Of a DNA stretch of 11,769 bases, positions 1 to 7,478 are shown one piece after another (the first letter of the stretch is position 1; each line of letters starts with the position of its first letter). The translations under genes and the position numbers were made by a program. This DNA comes from Chitinophagaceae bacterium (GTDB lineage: Bacteria > Bacteroidota > Bacteroidia > Chitinophagales > Chitinophagaceae): contig JAOQAL010000177.1 in assembly GCA_025963615.1 (NCBI GenBank), positions 1-11,769 of the forward strand, written 5' to 3'. The notes under the pieces were generated by a model that saw only the letters and a program-made list of their open reading frames with translations, did no database searches and was not told the origin of the DNA.

Positions 1-1412
1 ACATCGGTCAACCGGTACCTTCTTCCCTGGTGTTTAAATACAAGTTGCTCATGATTTAAACCCATCAGCGACAAAATCGTTGCATGAAAATCGTGAACAT
101 GAACAGGATCTTTAATAATATTATATCCAAAATCATCTGTTTCACCATATACCCCGGGCTTTACACCACCACCAGCCATCCATACCGTAAAGCAGCGCGG
201 ATGATGATCACGGCCATAATTGTCTTTTGACAATTTGCCCTGGCAATAATTAGTGCGGCCAAATTCACCGCCCCATATCACCAGGGTTTCATCCAGTAAC
301 CCCCTTTGTTTTAAATCTGTAATCAGGGCCGCACTGGCCTGATCAACATCTTTACATTGTCCTTTAATTTCGTTCGGCAGGTTGCCGTGTGAATCCCATC
401 CCTGATGGTACAATTGTACAAAGCGGGTACCATTTTCGCTCAGCTTTCTTGCCAGTAAACAATTGGCGGCGAATGTACCGGGTATCAAACAATCTGGCCC
501 ATATAATTTTATAATGGACTCCGGTTCTTTCGACATATCTGTTATTTCCGGTACCGCCGTTTGCATGCGAAACGCCATTTCATACTGTTGAATCTTTGTA
601 TTAATCTCCGGGTCGCCAAATTCTTTATAGGAAACTTCGTTTAATGCTCCCAGCTTGTCAAGCATTCTTCTTCTGTCAGCCTTATCAACCCCATCCGGAT
701 TATTCAAATACAAAACAGGATTTTCACCACTGCTGAATTGCACCCCCTGGTGAATGGAATCTAAAAATCCATTCGTCCATAATTTTGCATACACTCCCTG
801 TCCATTACCTTTCCCTTTTGATAACAGCACACAAAATGCGGGAAGATTTTTATTCTCACTTCCCAAACCATAACTCAGCCAGGCACCCATACTGGGCCTG
901 TTGCCAACCTGCGCGCCACTTTGAAAAAAAGTTAAGGCAGGATCATGATTAATGGCTTCGGTAAATAAACTTCTTATCACGCAAAGATCATCTACCACGC
1001 CAGCCGTATGGGGCAATAATTCACTGATATAATTCCTTGCTTCACCATATTGATCGAACCGGAAAGCGGTCCCTGCCAATGGAAATTTTTTCTGGTCGGA
1101 TGTCATACCTGTCAGCCGCTGTCCGTTGCGGATACTGGCCGGCAAATCTTCTCCCTGCATTTTCTGCAGCATGGGTTTGTAATCGAACAAATCAAGCTGC
1201 GAAGGCGCTCCATTCTGAAACAGGTAAATTATTCTTTTTGCTTTGGGAGCAAAATGCGGCAGGCCCGTCATCGCTATTTCTTCTTCACCTTTGCTGAATA
1301 AATCGGGGATCAGCAACGAACCCAATGCGACACTACCGATACCCAAACTTAACCGCGATAAAAAACGACGGCGGTTAAAGTTAAGTCCATGTTCAAGAAT
1401 TTCTTTTTGCAT
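1..1412 (-). CDS. DUF1501 family protein, Tat-exported (3' end cut by window edge)
   Basis: I translated this from the minus strand; it is open to the window edge, so about 470 residues are visible. The start ATG is at 1412-1410. The N-terminus carries a twin-arginine signal: NRRRFLSRLSLG at residues 13-24, followed by a small-residue hydrophobic stretch, so export by Tat is likely. Family hallmarks are the early FQNGAPSQLDLFD segment, HDPALTFFQSG, GWDSHG (W339), the WGGEFGRT block (E383) and GRDHHPRCF. These fit DUF1501, which belongs to the alkaline phosphatase/sulfatase-like superfamily. The last complete residues are YRLTD, and family proteins normally end about ten residues later, so almost the whole protein is here. 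It lies 162 bp downstream of the PSCyt1/DUF1549/DUF1553 gene on the same strand, the usual partner arrangement, and is probably co-transcribed. The family's substrate is not established; a hydrolase-like or electron-transfer-coupled periplasmic role is only inference. Confidence 0.93.
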   Translation of the reverse strand, partial: MQKEILEHGLNFNRRRFLSRLSLGIGSVALGSLLIPDLFSKGEEEIAMTGLPHFAPKAKRIIYLFQNGAPSQLDLFDYKPMLQKMQGEDLPASIRNGQRLTGMTSDQKKFPLAGTAFRFDQYGEARNYISELLPHTAGVVDDLCVIRSLFTEAINHDPALTFFQSGAQVGNRPSMGAWLSYGLGSENKNLPAFCVLLSKGKGNGQGVYAKLWTNGFLDSIHQGVQFSSGENPVLYLNNPDGVDKADRRRMLDKLGALNEVSYKEFGDPEINTKIQQYEMAFRMQTAVPEITDMSKEPESIIKLYGPDCLIPGTFAANCLLARKLSENGTRFVQLYHQGWDSHGNLPNEIKGQCKDVDQASAALITDLKQRGLLDETLVIWGGEFGRTNYCQGKLSKDNYGRDHHPRCFTVWMAGGGVKPGVYGETDDFGYNIIKDPVHVHDFHATILSLMGLNHEQLVFKHQGRRYRLTD

Positions 1413-1427
1413 AAATTATTTTTTCAA

Positions 1428-1574
1428 CTATTTTCTTACCTCACCAAAGAAAAGGAAATACCAATAATCAACCTGAATAACTGTCCCATCAGCTTTGTTC
1501 TTGACTACCCATTTAAAAGATCTTTGATTCAATCCGAACGTTCCTGAAAGCAAGGGCTGTGCGGATCGGGGTCT
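1428..1574 (-). other. in-frame open stretch between the DUF1553 stop and the DUF1501 start
   Basis: After the TAG stop of the upstream gene (1577-1575), the same reading frame stays open for 48 codons and ends at a TAG at 1430-1428, just before the DUF1501 start. The translation contains protein-like text such as FKWVVKNKADGTVIQVDYW. The DUF1553 protein already has an ordinary family ending (NLEETITKG), so this is probably a chance open frame or a remnant rather than part of it. No ATG opens this frame, and I see no clear terminator or promoter in the spacer. Confidence 0.3.
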
Positions 1575-3893
1575 CTACCCCTTCGTTATCGTTTCTTCTA
1601 AATTATAAATCGTATTGATCGTTTTCATTAAAGCCGCTGATAGAACCGGGTCTGCTTTTTCGTCCATTTTATATTCACCCACTTTTAAGGTAAGCTGCGC
1701 ATCCAGTTTTTTTTCTTTAAACAATTGCAATTGTTCTCCATAGTAATCCTGCAGGATTTTTAATTCCTGTTCTGTCGCTTTCCGGCAGACAATTAAACGA
1801 AACGCTTTATTTATTTTATCGCTGACAGCGCCTTGCTCATTTACTAATTTTTGTGCAAGCACCCGGGATGCTTCTAAAACAGTTGGGTCATTCATCATGA
1901 TCAATGCCTGTAACGGCGTATTCGTCTTTAACCGCTTTACTTCACATTGGTCGCGGTTGCTGGCATCAAACATTGTCATGGAAGGCGGAGGAACAGTCAA
2001 CTTGATAAATGTATACATTCCTCTCCTGTATAATGAATCTCCATGATCCTGTTTGTAGGTCGCTAATACCCCACGTCCTGAGGTAGCGGATTCCCAAAGG
2101 CCTTTCGGCTGGTAAGGTTTTACGCTGGGACCACCCAGGGTTCTTACCAGTAAACCACTGCTTGATAAAACAATATCCCTTACAAATTCCGCAGGCAGGC
2201 GAAAACGTGGGCCCCTGGATAAGTAGATATTTTCCGGATCTGCTTTTAACTTTTCTTCCGTCACTTTAGCGCTTTGGCGGTAGGTAGCACTCATCACAAA
2301 TTGTTTCACCAACCTTTTTATATCCCACCCATGCTCCATAAAATCAACAGCAAGCCAATCTAATAATTCAGGATGAGTTGGTAATTCGCCCTGCATACCA
2401 AAATCACCAGTTGATTTAACAATGCCACGCCCAAAAAACTCATGCCATAACTGGTTTACAAATACGCGGGCAGTTAACGGATTTTTTTTATTGACGGTCC
2501 AGGCAGCCAGACCCAGCCGGTTGCGTGGGTATTGCAGCGTATCAAATTTCATGACAGCCGGAATGGCCGCAGCGCTTACTTGTACCGTAGGCGCATCATA
2601 CACGCCCCGGTTTAATACATAAGTTTTACGCAGGGTATCCCGTTCTCCCAGGACCGACACCGTTAATTTTCCCGTGTCTTTAAAATTGATAAAATTCAAA
2701 AGTTTTTGCCGGTCTTTATCATCAATGGTCAACAATGGATTTTTGGCGGGTTTTGATTGTGACACATCCCCTTCGTAACCCACTTCCTTGGTATTGTTGA
2801 AAAATGCAAACAAAGAATAATAGTCTTTTTGCTTGAATGGATCATACTTGTGATCATGGCATTGTGCGCATTCAATCGTGATGCCCATGATCCCCTTGCC
2901 ATAGGTTTTAGTTTTATCCAGGATGTACTCTATACGGTATTCCTCAGGAACTACGCCTCCTTCTTCTGTATACTTGTGATTCCGGAAAAAAGCTGTTGCC
3001 AGTACCTGTTCTTTTGTAGCATTGGGCAGCATGTCACCGGCTATCTGCCAGGTCAGGAATTTGTCATAGGAAAGATTATCGTTGAAAGCATGGATGAGCC
3101 AATCACGCCAGGGCCATTGGGTGCGGATATTATCATCCTGGTAACCGTAGGAATCCGCATAACGGGCGATATCCAGCCAATGCAGCGCCATTTTCTCGCC
3201 GTACGCACTGTTGTGCAATAAAATGTCAACGACCTTTTCATAAGCGTTGGCGCTTTTGTCATTTATAAAATCATCCATCATTTGCAGCGATGGCGGCAGG
3301 CCTGTTAAATCTTCAGAAACCCTTTTCAGCAACCTTTCTTTATCTGCTTCTTCACTGGGCGTTAGCCCTTTTTCCTTTATCTTATCCAGGATGAAGTAAT
3401 CAATTTCATTTTTTACCCATTTTTTATCTTCTGTTGCAGGCAGCGCTGCTTTCACAGGACCGGCAAATGCCCAATGCTTTTCATATTTAGCTCCCTGCTT
3501 TATCCATTTTTTTATTACCGCTATCTCGTGTTCGTTTAATAAACCCAGGTGCGATTCCGGGGCAGGCATCTGGTAACCTGGATCGGAAGAGGAAATTCTT
3601 TTAAACACTTCGCTTTCTTCCGGCTTTCCGGGAACGAATGCAAAAGCGCCTTTGGTTTCCTTCAGTGGTACAAATGCTGAATCGGCGATGTCGAGACGAA
3701 GCTTCGCTTTGCGTTTATTTGCATCGGGACCATGACAGGCAAAACATTTGTCGGATAAAATAGGACGCACATCGAAATTGTAGCTGATGGTTTTAGGTAA
3801 CGCATTGCCATCCTTACTGTTACAAGATTGTGAAAGAAAAATTATTCCTGCGAAGAAAAGAAAGACGATCACAAAAACCCGGAAGCTACTCAT
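1575..3893 (-). CDS. PSCyt1-DUF1549-DUF1553 (PSD1) c-type-cytochrome-like lipoprotein
   Basis: 772 residues, the normal size for the family. A hydrophobic N-terminus ends in FLSQSC (C24), a loose Bacteroidota-style lipobox, so it is probably an envelope lipoprotein. Residues about 38-100 form the planctomycete-type cytochrome domain (PSCyt1), with the heme-binding motif CFACH at 50-54 inside the typical RPILSDKCFACHGPD context. A DUF1549 domain follows (about 155-360) with DLTGLPPS, HWLDIARYADS and a second heme-type motif, CAQCH, at 342-346. The DUF1553/PSD1 domain (about 455-735) contains NPLTARVFVNQLWHEFFGRG, GDFGMQGELPTHPELLDWLA and NTPLQALIMMNDP. It is the first gene of an apparent two-gene unit with DUF1501. 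The pairing is well known in Planctomycetes, Verrucomicrobia and Bacteroidota, but the reaction is unknown; redox chemistry linked to polymer breakdown is often suggested. No strong promoter is seen upstream. An AATATTTG at 3905-3898 resembles a -7 box but lies almost at the start codon. Confidence 0.93.
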   Translation of the reverse strand: MSSFRVFVIVFLFFAGIIFLSQSCNSKDGNALPKTISYNFDVRPILSDKCFACHGPDANKRKAKLRLDIADSAFVPLKETKGAFAFVPGKPEESEVFKRISSSDPGYQMPAPESHLGLLNEHEIAVIKKWIKQGAKYEKHWAFAGPVKAALPATEDKKWVKNEIDYFILDKIKEKGLTPSEEADKERLLKRVSEDLTGLPPSLQMMDDFINDKSANAYEKVVDILLHNSAYGEKMALHWLDIARYADSYGYQDDNIRTQWPWRDWLIHAFNDNLSYDKFLTWQIAGDMLPNATKEQVLATAFFRNHKYTEEGGVVPEEYRIEYILDKTKTYGKGIMGITIECAQCHDHKYDPFKQKDYYSLFAFFNNTKEVGYEGDVSQSKPAKNPLLTIDDKDRQKLLNFINFKDTGKLTVSVLGERDTLRKTYVLNRGVYDAPTVQVSAAAIPAVMKFDTLQYPRNRLGLAAWTVNKKNPLTARVFVNQLWHEFFGRGIVKSTGDFGMQGELPTHPELLDWLAVDFMEHGWDIKRLVKQFVMSATYRQSAKVTEEKLKADPENIYLSRGPRFRLPAEFVRDIVLSSSGLLVRTLGGPSVKPYQPKGLWESATSGRGVLATYKQDHGDSLYRRGMYTFIKLTVPPPSMTMFDASNRDQCEVKRLKTNTPLQALIMMNDPTVLEASRVLAQKLVNEQGAVSDKINKAFRLIVCRKATEQELKILQDYYGEQLQLFKEKKLDAQLTLKVGEYKMDEKADPVLSAALMKTINTIYNLEETITKG

Positions 3894-4129
3894 ACGGCAA
3901 ATATTGACCTTCTAAATTAGAAAATAGAAAGATAAACCCGCTGTTTTTATACATATATTTTAAAACAATCGTTTGCGAAATAAATCATGCTTTAAGCATT
4001 CAGTGCGTGTTTAAATTTCAATATACAGGGAATTACGGGTAAAAGTCACCGTGAGCCTGCGTTGCAGTAGTAATTATGCCGCATGTCTTACTCAACATTC
4101 TCCGATCATGCTATATATTTTCCTTTATC
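3894..4129. other. intergenic spacer without a gene
   Basis: 236 bp between two minus-strand genes. The only structure I see is a short hairpin at 3987-3999 (ATGCT-TTA-AGCAT); it is not followed by a T-run on either strand, so I do not call it a terminator. The 3900-3965 part is very AT-rich and probably holds the start region for the cytochrome-like gene, but no TTG/TANNTTTG pair with good spacing is visible. Confidence 0.5.
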
Positions 4130-4834
4130 TCATCCTTTCCGGGAAGTATATAATAGCAAGCCGGATTTATAATTGGCATTAAGGTACCCAACAGAATTTT
4201 CTTTAAAAAGATATCGGTAGTCCCCGTCGGCGTAGTAGATCCATTTACCGTATTTTAAATGGGGATTTGGATGATGATCATAAGTTGCTATTACGATGCC
4301 TTCTGCCAGAAAGGTATCGGAGGCAAAACGGTTATATCGCTGGTAGGAGACAATATTGTCATTATTATCGTACGAATAGGCATGATATTCCAAAACCTTG
4401 TCTGTACCAAAATAACTGGTATCGGAAATAATCCGGCCCTGTTCATCGTAAGCATATATGCTGATGGTATCGGGTATCGTTTGCCCGGCTGCGATGCCGA
4501 TCTTGCAACTTATGCGACCCAGCGAATCGTAAACCATTGTTACACCCCATACATTTCCGGCTTTGTATCTCAGCAATTTTCCCGGGGCACTGTAAATCAA
4601 CGAATCCCCACCTAAGCCACCCGAGCCTGACGAAATCGATACAAGGTCGCCTGAGGAATTATACCTATAATAGAGTGTAGAAACAGAACCCGATACACTA
4701 TCAAGATATACTTCTTTATCGAGGGTCGTTCCTCCTGAAAGAGGGGGTGCTACCGGTTTGTCTTTTTTGGAGGATGTTATTATCAGTATTGTAAAGGCAA
4801 TAAACGAACTTAAGATTTTGAAGTTAAGTTTCAT
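4130..4834 (-). CDS. YD-repeat-like secreted protein with altered lipobox
   Basis: 234 residues. The N-terminus MKLNFKILSSFIAFTILIITSSKKDK is a typical Bacteroidota signal peptide shape (written here only to show the site: the key text is ITSSKKDK). Lipoproteins of this phylum usually read TSCKKD at this point; here the codon is TCC (Ser) instead of TGC (Cys), so lipidation should fail and the mature end is uncertain. The body is a series of short beta-hairpin-like units with YRYNSSGDLVSI, MVYDSLGRI, YAYDEQGRIISD and YSYDNNDNIVSY, the pattern of YD/RHS-like repeats found in many extracellular Bacteroidota proteins. I do not recognise a catalytic motif. It stands alone: 236 bp separates it from the downstream gene and a long spacer lies upstream. 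A TAATTTTA close upstream of the start is a weak -7-like match. Function unknown; surface or envelope location is inferred. Confidence 0.8.
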   Translation of the reverse strand: MKLNFKILSSFIAFTILIITSSKKDKPVAPPLSGGTTLDKEVYLDSVSGSVSTLYYRYNSSGDLVSISSGSGGLGGDSLIYSAPGKLLRYKAGNVWGVTMVYDSLGRISCKIGIAAGQTIPDTISIYAYDEQGRIISDTSYFGTDKVLEYHAYSYDNNDNIVSYQRYNRFASDTFLAEGIVIATYDHHPNPHLKYGKWIYYADGDYRYLFKENSVGYLNANYKSGLLLYTSRKG

Positions 4835-5295
4835 CCAGGAAAGGTTTTACTAAAATTAATTATAAATATTCATTCGAAGGAGAAGCTGAGCCTGGAATAA
4901 AGACAACCTAAAATGTCATTGATACCTTTTTTTCGCAATAGGCTCAATCCTGATTCACAATAAAGATTTTGAAATTTATTTTTAATACCCGTGAGGAAGA
5001 ACAATCATAAAAATTTTTATTTTACTCCTGGAATTATTTCCGGGCGATTCTCGTTTCGAGGCTTGATGCACGCTGGTATTTTATAACTTTCTGCCCCGCA
5101 ACTGAAGCCGATTGAAAAACTGATGATGACGTTAACAACAAAAAGTCAAATAGAATTTGGTCAAGCCCGATATTGGCTGATATTAGTTTATTCGCCAGCC
5201 GGATATGTCGCTTAGTAGCGATATTTACGTGTAGTAGTCAGTATTTAATCTGAAAGAAAAGGGATTCTTTTAGTAATTCTAGGGAACCGAATTAA
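4835..5295. other. AT-rich spacer between divergent genes, two hairpins
   Basis: No convincing gene. Two stem-loops stand out: 5027-5044 (7 bp, CCTGGAA with TTCCGGG, loop TTAT, one G-T pair) and 5205-5224 (8 bp, ATGTCGCT with AGCGATAT, loop TAGT, one G-T pair). Neither has an adjoining T-run. A 42-codon open frame at 5087-5215 (plus) contains ATGs at 5123 and 5126, but nothing shows that it is translated. Confidence 0.45.
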
Positions 5296-5326
5296 TTAGC
5301 TTAGCGATACTGCTGATATACCTTTA
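5296..5326 (+). promoter_or_regulatory. weak Bacteroidota-type promoter candidate for the thioredoxin gene
   Basis: TTAG at 5296-5299, 19 bp, then TACCTTTA at 5319-5326. Each box has one mismatch to the Bacteroidota primary sigma consensus (TTTG about 19-21 bp TANNTTTG). It would give a leader of roughly 80 bases before the ATG at 5417. Confidence 0.3.
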
Positions 5327-5416
5327 TTTTATGGACATTTATTGATTTTTATAGCGTACTTTCAGAAAAGAGCACAAGAAGGAAACAGATTTAAATCCAA
5401 AATTATTTTAAGGGTT

Positions 5417-6778
5417 ATGAAAATATTCCTGATATTATTCACCCTCGTTTCAACTATAAGTCTGAAGACACAAGTAACCGTCTCGGGATTCGTAAAAAAC
5501 TGTAAAGACTCGTCATTCTCTATTATTGAAACAGGAGGTGGTCATAATATTACTCAAGCATGGCGGGACAAGAGGGTTAAAGCAATCATTAACAACAATA
5601 GCCATTTTAAAGTTACAATTCCTGAAGAAGGGATTAGCTCCTGGTATATTAAGACTAATGCAGGAAATCAGATTTTTGATTTGATAAAGGGGGAAAACTT
5701 AAGATTCATAGCAGATTTTTCACAGGAAAAGCCGCTTCGTGCTATTGGAAATAACGCAGACGACTTTAATTATTCTGTTTATGCGAACGACAAGATGCCT
5801 AAGGATATAAAAGCAAAATATCTTGAAGGAATCAAGAACAGAAATATAGATAGTGTTTTAACGTGTAGAAAAGAGTATGCAGCATTTGAAAGGAAAATGC
5901 TGAGTCAATATAAAAATACACGTCAAATGTCCATTATCTATTATAACTGGATCAAATCGAAATATTTATATGAACCATTTGAAAGAACGATGGTTGAAAA
6001 TATAGAGAATTTGAACTTTATAGATAATCAAACTCTATCAAAACTATTTGAAAATGGTATTAATGATGATTATGCAGCCTTAAATACATCCGAATATAAC
6101 GACCTAGTAGGGCTTTATACAATCGCAAAATTCAACGAGAAGAACATAAAAAAACCTACAAGAAGCGAGCGCTTCAATTTTATCGCCGATGATACTATTT
6201 TAAAAGGGTCTACAAAGGAAGTCTATTTGTCCAGATTTATGTCCGGACTAACAAGGCTTCCAGATAGTGTTTACAATCCTTTACTAGAAAAGTATAATAA
6301 AATAGTTCGAAGTAAAAAGTTAAAAACCTATGTGGCCGATAGAAGAAATGATTATTTAAAACCTGTAATATCTAAAACCGAAGATTTTTCACAAGGAAGC
6401 TCGATTAATGAAATTTTTAAAAAGTATAAGGGAAAAATCATTTACGTAGATTTTTGGGCAAGCTGGTGTGTGCCTTGCCGTGCAGAAATGCCTAACGCAG
6501 CGCAATTAAAGGATAAATTAAAAGGAAAGGATATTATCTTCATTTACTTTGGATACAATGACAAAGAAAAAGCCTGGTTAAAAGCCCGAGACCAGATTCA
6601 AATAGAGGGAGAACACTATCTGCTAAATGAAAAAATGATAAAAGAAGCAGAAGCTGTATTTGAGATAAATGGCATACCGCATTATGCAATTATTAATAAA
6701 AACGGAACAATTGTGAATAAACGAGCGGACCGACCGAATGAAGTGTATGAACAGTTAATAAAACTTATTGAAGAATAA
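5417..6778 (+). CDS. TlpA/ResA-like periplasmic thioredoxin-fold protein
   Basis: 453 residues from the chosen ATG at 5417. The frame is open to an ATG at 5342, but only the internal start gives a clean signal peptide (MKIFLILFTLVSTISLKTQ, cleavage probably before VTVSG). Residues about 20-130 form a beta-rich domain like the DUF4369-type N-terminus of Bacteroidota TlpA relatives, then a charged helical linker to about 325. The C-terminal thioredoxin domain (about 328-453) has YVDFWASWCVPC with the redox pair C351/C354 and the NGIPHY cis-proline (P421). The family reduces disulfides or apocytochromes in the periplasm, fed by a membrane thiol carrier; the exact substrate here is unknown. The gene is visibly more AT-rich than the flanking genes, runs opposite to them, has no thiol-redox neighbours, and is followed by an attC-like hairpin and an inverted-repeat element, so it may have arrived by transfer. 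Confidence 0.88.
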   Translation: MKIFLILFTLVSTISLKTQVTVSGFVKNCKDSSFSIIETGGGHNITQAWRDKRVKAIINNNSHFKVTIPEEGISSWYIKTNAGNQIFDLIKGENLRFIADFSQEKPLRAIGNNADDFNYSVYANDKMPKDIKAKYLEGIKNRNIDSVLTCRKEYAAFERKMLSQYKNTRQMSIIYYNWIKSKYLYEPFERTMVENIENLNFIDNQTLSKLFENGINDDYAALNTSEYNDLVGLYTIAKFNEKNIKKPTRSERFNFIADDTILKGSTKEVYLSRFMSGLTRLPDSVYNPLLEKYNKIVRSKKLKTYVADRRNDYLKPVISKTEDFSQGSSINEIFKKYKGKIIYVDFWASWCVPCRAEMPNAAQLKDKLKGKDIIFIYFGYNDKEKAWLKARDQIQIEGEHYLLNEKMIKEAEAVFEINGIPHYAIINKNGTIVNKRADRPNEVYEQLIKLIEE

Positions 6779-6831
6779 ATTCTGAGACAAAGCCCTCTTG
6801 TACAGATAAAAAAGATAGTAATGTTTATTGA

Positions 6832-6904
6832 AACAGTAGGGGTGAACCCTTATGGTGAGAGCTTTTTCGTTAAGCCTCATATAACCAAACCCCTTGTTGT
6901 TAGC
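6832..6904 (+). repeat. large imperfect stem-loop, attC-like
   Basis: 54 bases after the thioredoxin stop, a folded structure is built from paired blocks: AACA 6832-6835 with TGTT 6898-6901; AGGGG 6838-6842 with CCCCT 6890-6894; TTAT 6850-6853 with ATA(A) 6881-6884; TGAG 6856-6859 with CTCA 6876-6879; GCTT 6861-6864 with AAGC 6872-6875; loop 6865-6871. Small bulges and internal loops interrupt the stem, and it ends in GTTAG (6899-6903), like the GTTRRRY cleavage box of an integron attC site. The opposite box (RYYYAAC) is poorly matched (TGAAAC), so attC identity is uncertain. A simple transcript-end hairpin of the thioredoxin gene is the main alternative. Confidence 0.4.
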
Positions 6905-6910
6905 GGCGGC

Positions 6911-6931
6911 GGTAGTGTCTCAGTTTGAAAT
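6911..6931 (+). repeat. left terminal inverted repeat
   Basis: 21 bp, begins GGTAGTGTCTCAG; perfect reverse complement of 7467-7487. The match stops on both sides (bases 6910 and 6932 do not pair with their partners). Confidence 0.92.
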
Positions 6932-6934
6932 CAA

Positions 6935-7012
6935 TTAAATAAAGAACCTCACGATTAGCTCAAAAATTACAAGCCCAACCAATGAAAATAAAAATGAGGA
7001 AGATTTTTTTAA
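6935..7012 (-). pseudogene. possible frameshifted third transmembrane segment of the small membrane protein
   Basis: In the frame -1 to the 74-residue gene, codons from 7012 down to a TAA at 6937-6935 read LKKSSSFLFSLVGLVIF and then ELIVRFFI. This is a good transmembrane helix preceded by positive charge. It starts at an A7 run (T7 on the plus strand, 7004-7010), a likely site for an indel. The third frame is also hydrophobic but shorter, so coincidence cannot be excluded. The stop is 4 bases inside the left terminal repeat. Confidence 0.3.
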
Positions 7013-7233
7013 ACCCGAATTTTTCCTAAGAATAAAAAAGAAATAACAAAGGCCATTAGATTTATAGCTCCAATTGTCAAGTATTTAATAACAAACAAGT
7101 TATTAAGCTCTACAACATTCATTTCACCTTGACTTAGATAAATATTTTTGACTGTAAATCTGATTAGGAAATCCAATAACATAACAATTGCAATGGTGAC
7201 AAAAGTAGCCAATACGGCCTTTGAATTAGTCAT
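7009..7233 (-). CDS. small two-helix membrane protein carried inside the element
   Basis: 74 residues, family not recognised. Two clear transmembrane segments: about residues 6-26 (VLATFVTIAIVMLLDFLIRF) and about 46-70 (YLTIGAINLMAFVISFLFLG), joined by a polar loop with KNIYLSQGEMN; the C-terminus is KIRV. The start ATG is at 7233-7231, without a Shine-Dalgarno sequence, as usual in Bacteroidota. The gene lies wholly within the 21-bp terminal inverted repeats and is transcribed away from the element's centre. Directly after the stop, the -1 frame continues with a third hydrophobic segment (6935-7012), so the gene may be a frameshifted version of a longer three-helix protein. Function unknown; a passenger membrane protein or a small toxin-like protein are speculations. 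Confidence 0.6.
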   Translation of the reverse strand: MTNSKAVLATFVTIAIVMLLDFLIRFTVKNIYLSQGEMNVVELNNLFVIKYLTIGAINLMAFVISFLFLGKIRV

Positions 7234-7261
7234 ATAAGGATGTCTTAATCATTTTCAATGC

Positions 7262-7293
7262 TTGACCGAATAAGCAAAGGTTTTGTATATTTG
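7262..7293 (+). promoter_or_regulatory. Bacteroidota-type promoter inside the element
   Basis: TTG at 7262-7264, 21 bp, then TATATTTG at 7286-7293, an exact match to the TANNTTTG -7 box. Transcription should begin near 7300 and run toward the right terminal repeat through the tail ORF. This is the best promoter match in the window. Confidence 0.55.
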
Positions 7294-7313
7294 CTTCATC
7301 GCCAAAAAAGTAA

Positions 7314-7478
7314 AATTACCTGCAGATAGCAGACACAAATAGACGGGCAAAATCAGGATTACCCCCAATGGCTGCCGGCTTAACTAAAAGGTTTATGAGT
7401 TTAGAAGCTATTGCAAACTTAGTTGTAGACGAAGCACCAAAGAAAAGAGGAGCCTATAAAAAGAGAATTTCAAACTGA
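7314..7478 (+). pseudogene. transposase-tail-like ORF ending in the right terminal repeat
   Basis: The frame opens after a TAA at 7311-7313 and ends at TGA 7476-7478. An ATG at 7368 would give 36 residues, MAAGLTKRFMSLEAIANLVV then a very basic tail DEAPKKRGAYKKRISN. A lysine/arginine-rich tail that ends inside the terminal repeat resembles the C-terminus of Bacteroidota insertion-sequence transposases, but I cannot name the family. A short piece in another frame just after the promoter (7298-7342, IAKKVKLPADSRHK then stop) also looks coding-like. Together they suggest an internally deleted and frameshifted gene. Alternatively the 36-residue ORF is a genuine small protein made from the promoter at 7262-7293. 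Confidence 0.4.

Noticed and set aside
2829..3221. 130-codon plus-strand frame opposite the cytochrome-like gene
   Set aside because: It is the antisense shadow of a strongly conserved coding region and has no family features of its own.
5087..5215. 42-codon plus-strand frame in the spacer upstream of the thioredoxin gene, with ATGs at 5123 and 5126
   Set aside because: Protein-like in places (GQARYWLILVYSPAGYVA) but short, with no promoter, family match or conserved feature visible; it also overlaps a hairpin. Kept only as a note.
5342..5416. Longer N-terminus of the thioredoxin gene from the ATG at 5342
   Set aside because: The added 25 residues are basic and would bury the clean signal peptide that begins at 5417.
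6775..6795. CTGAGACA just after the thioredoxin stop, resembling part of the terminal repeat
   Set aside because: Only eight bases match and the flanks diverge, so a third repeat copy is not supported.
7004..7014. Programmed -1 frameshift at the TTTAAAAAAA run
   Set aside because: In the gene's own frame the TAA stop comes before the A-run and the preceding codons do not form a slippery heptamer; an indel or coincidence is more likely than programmed recoding.
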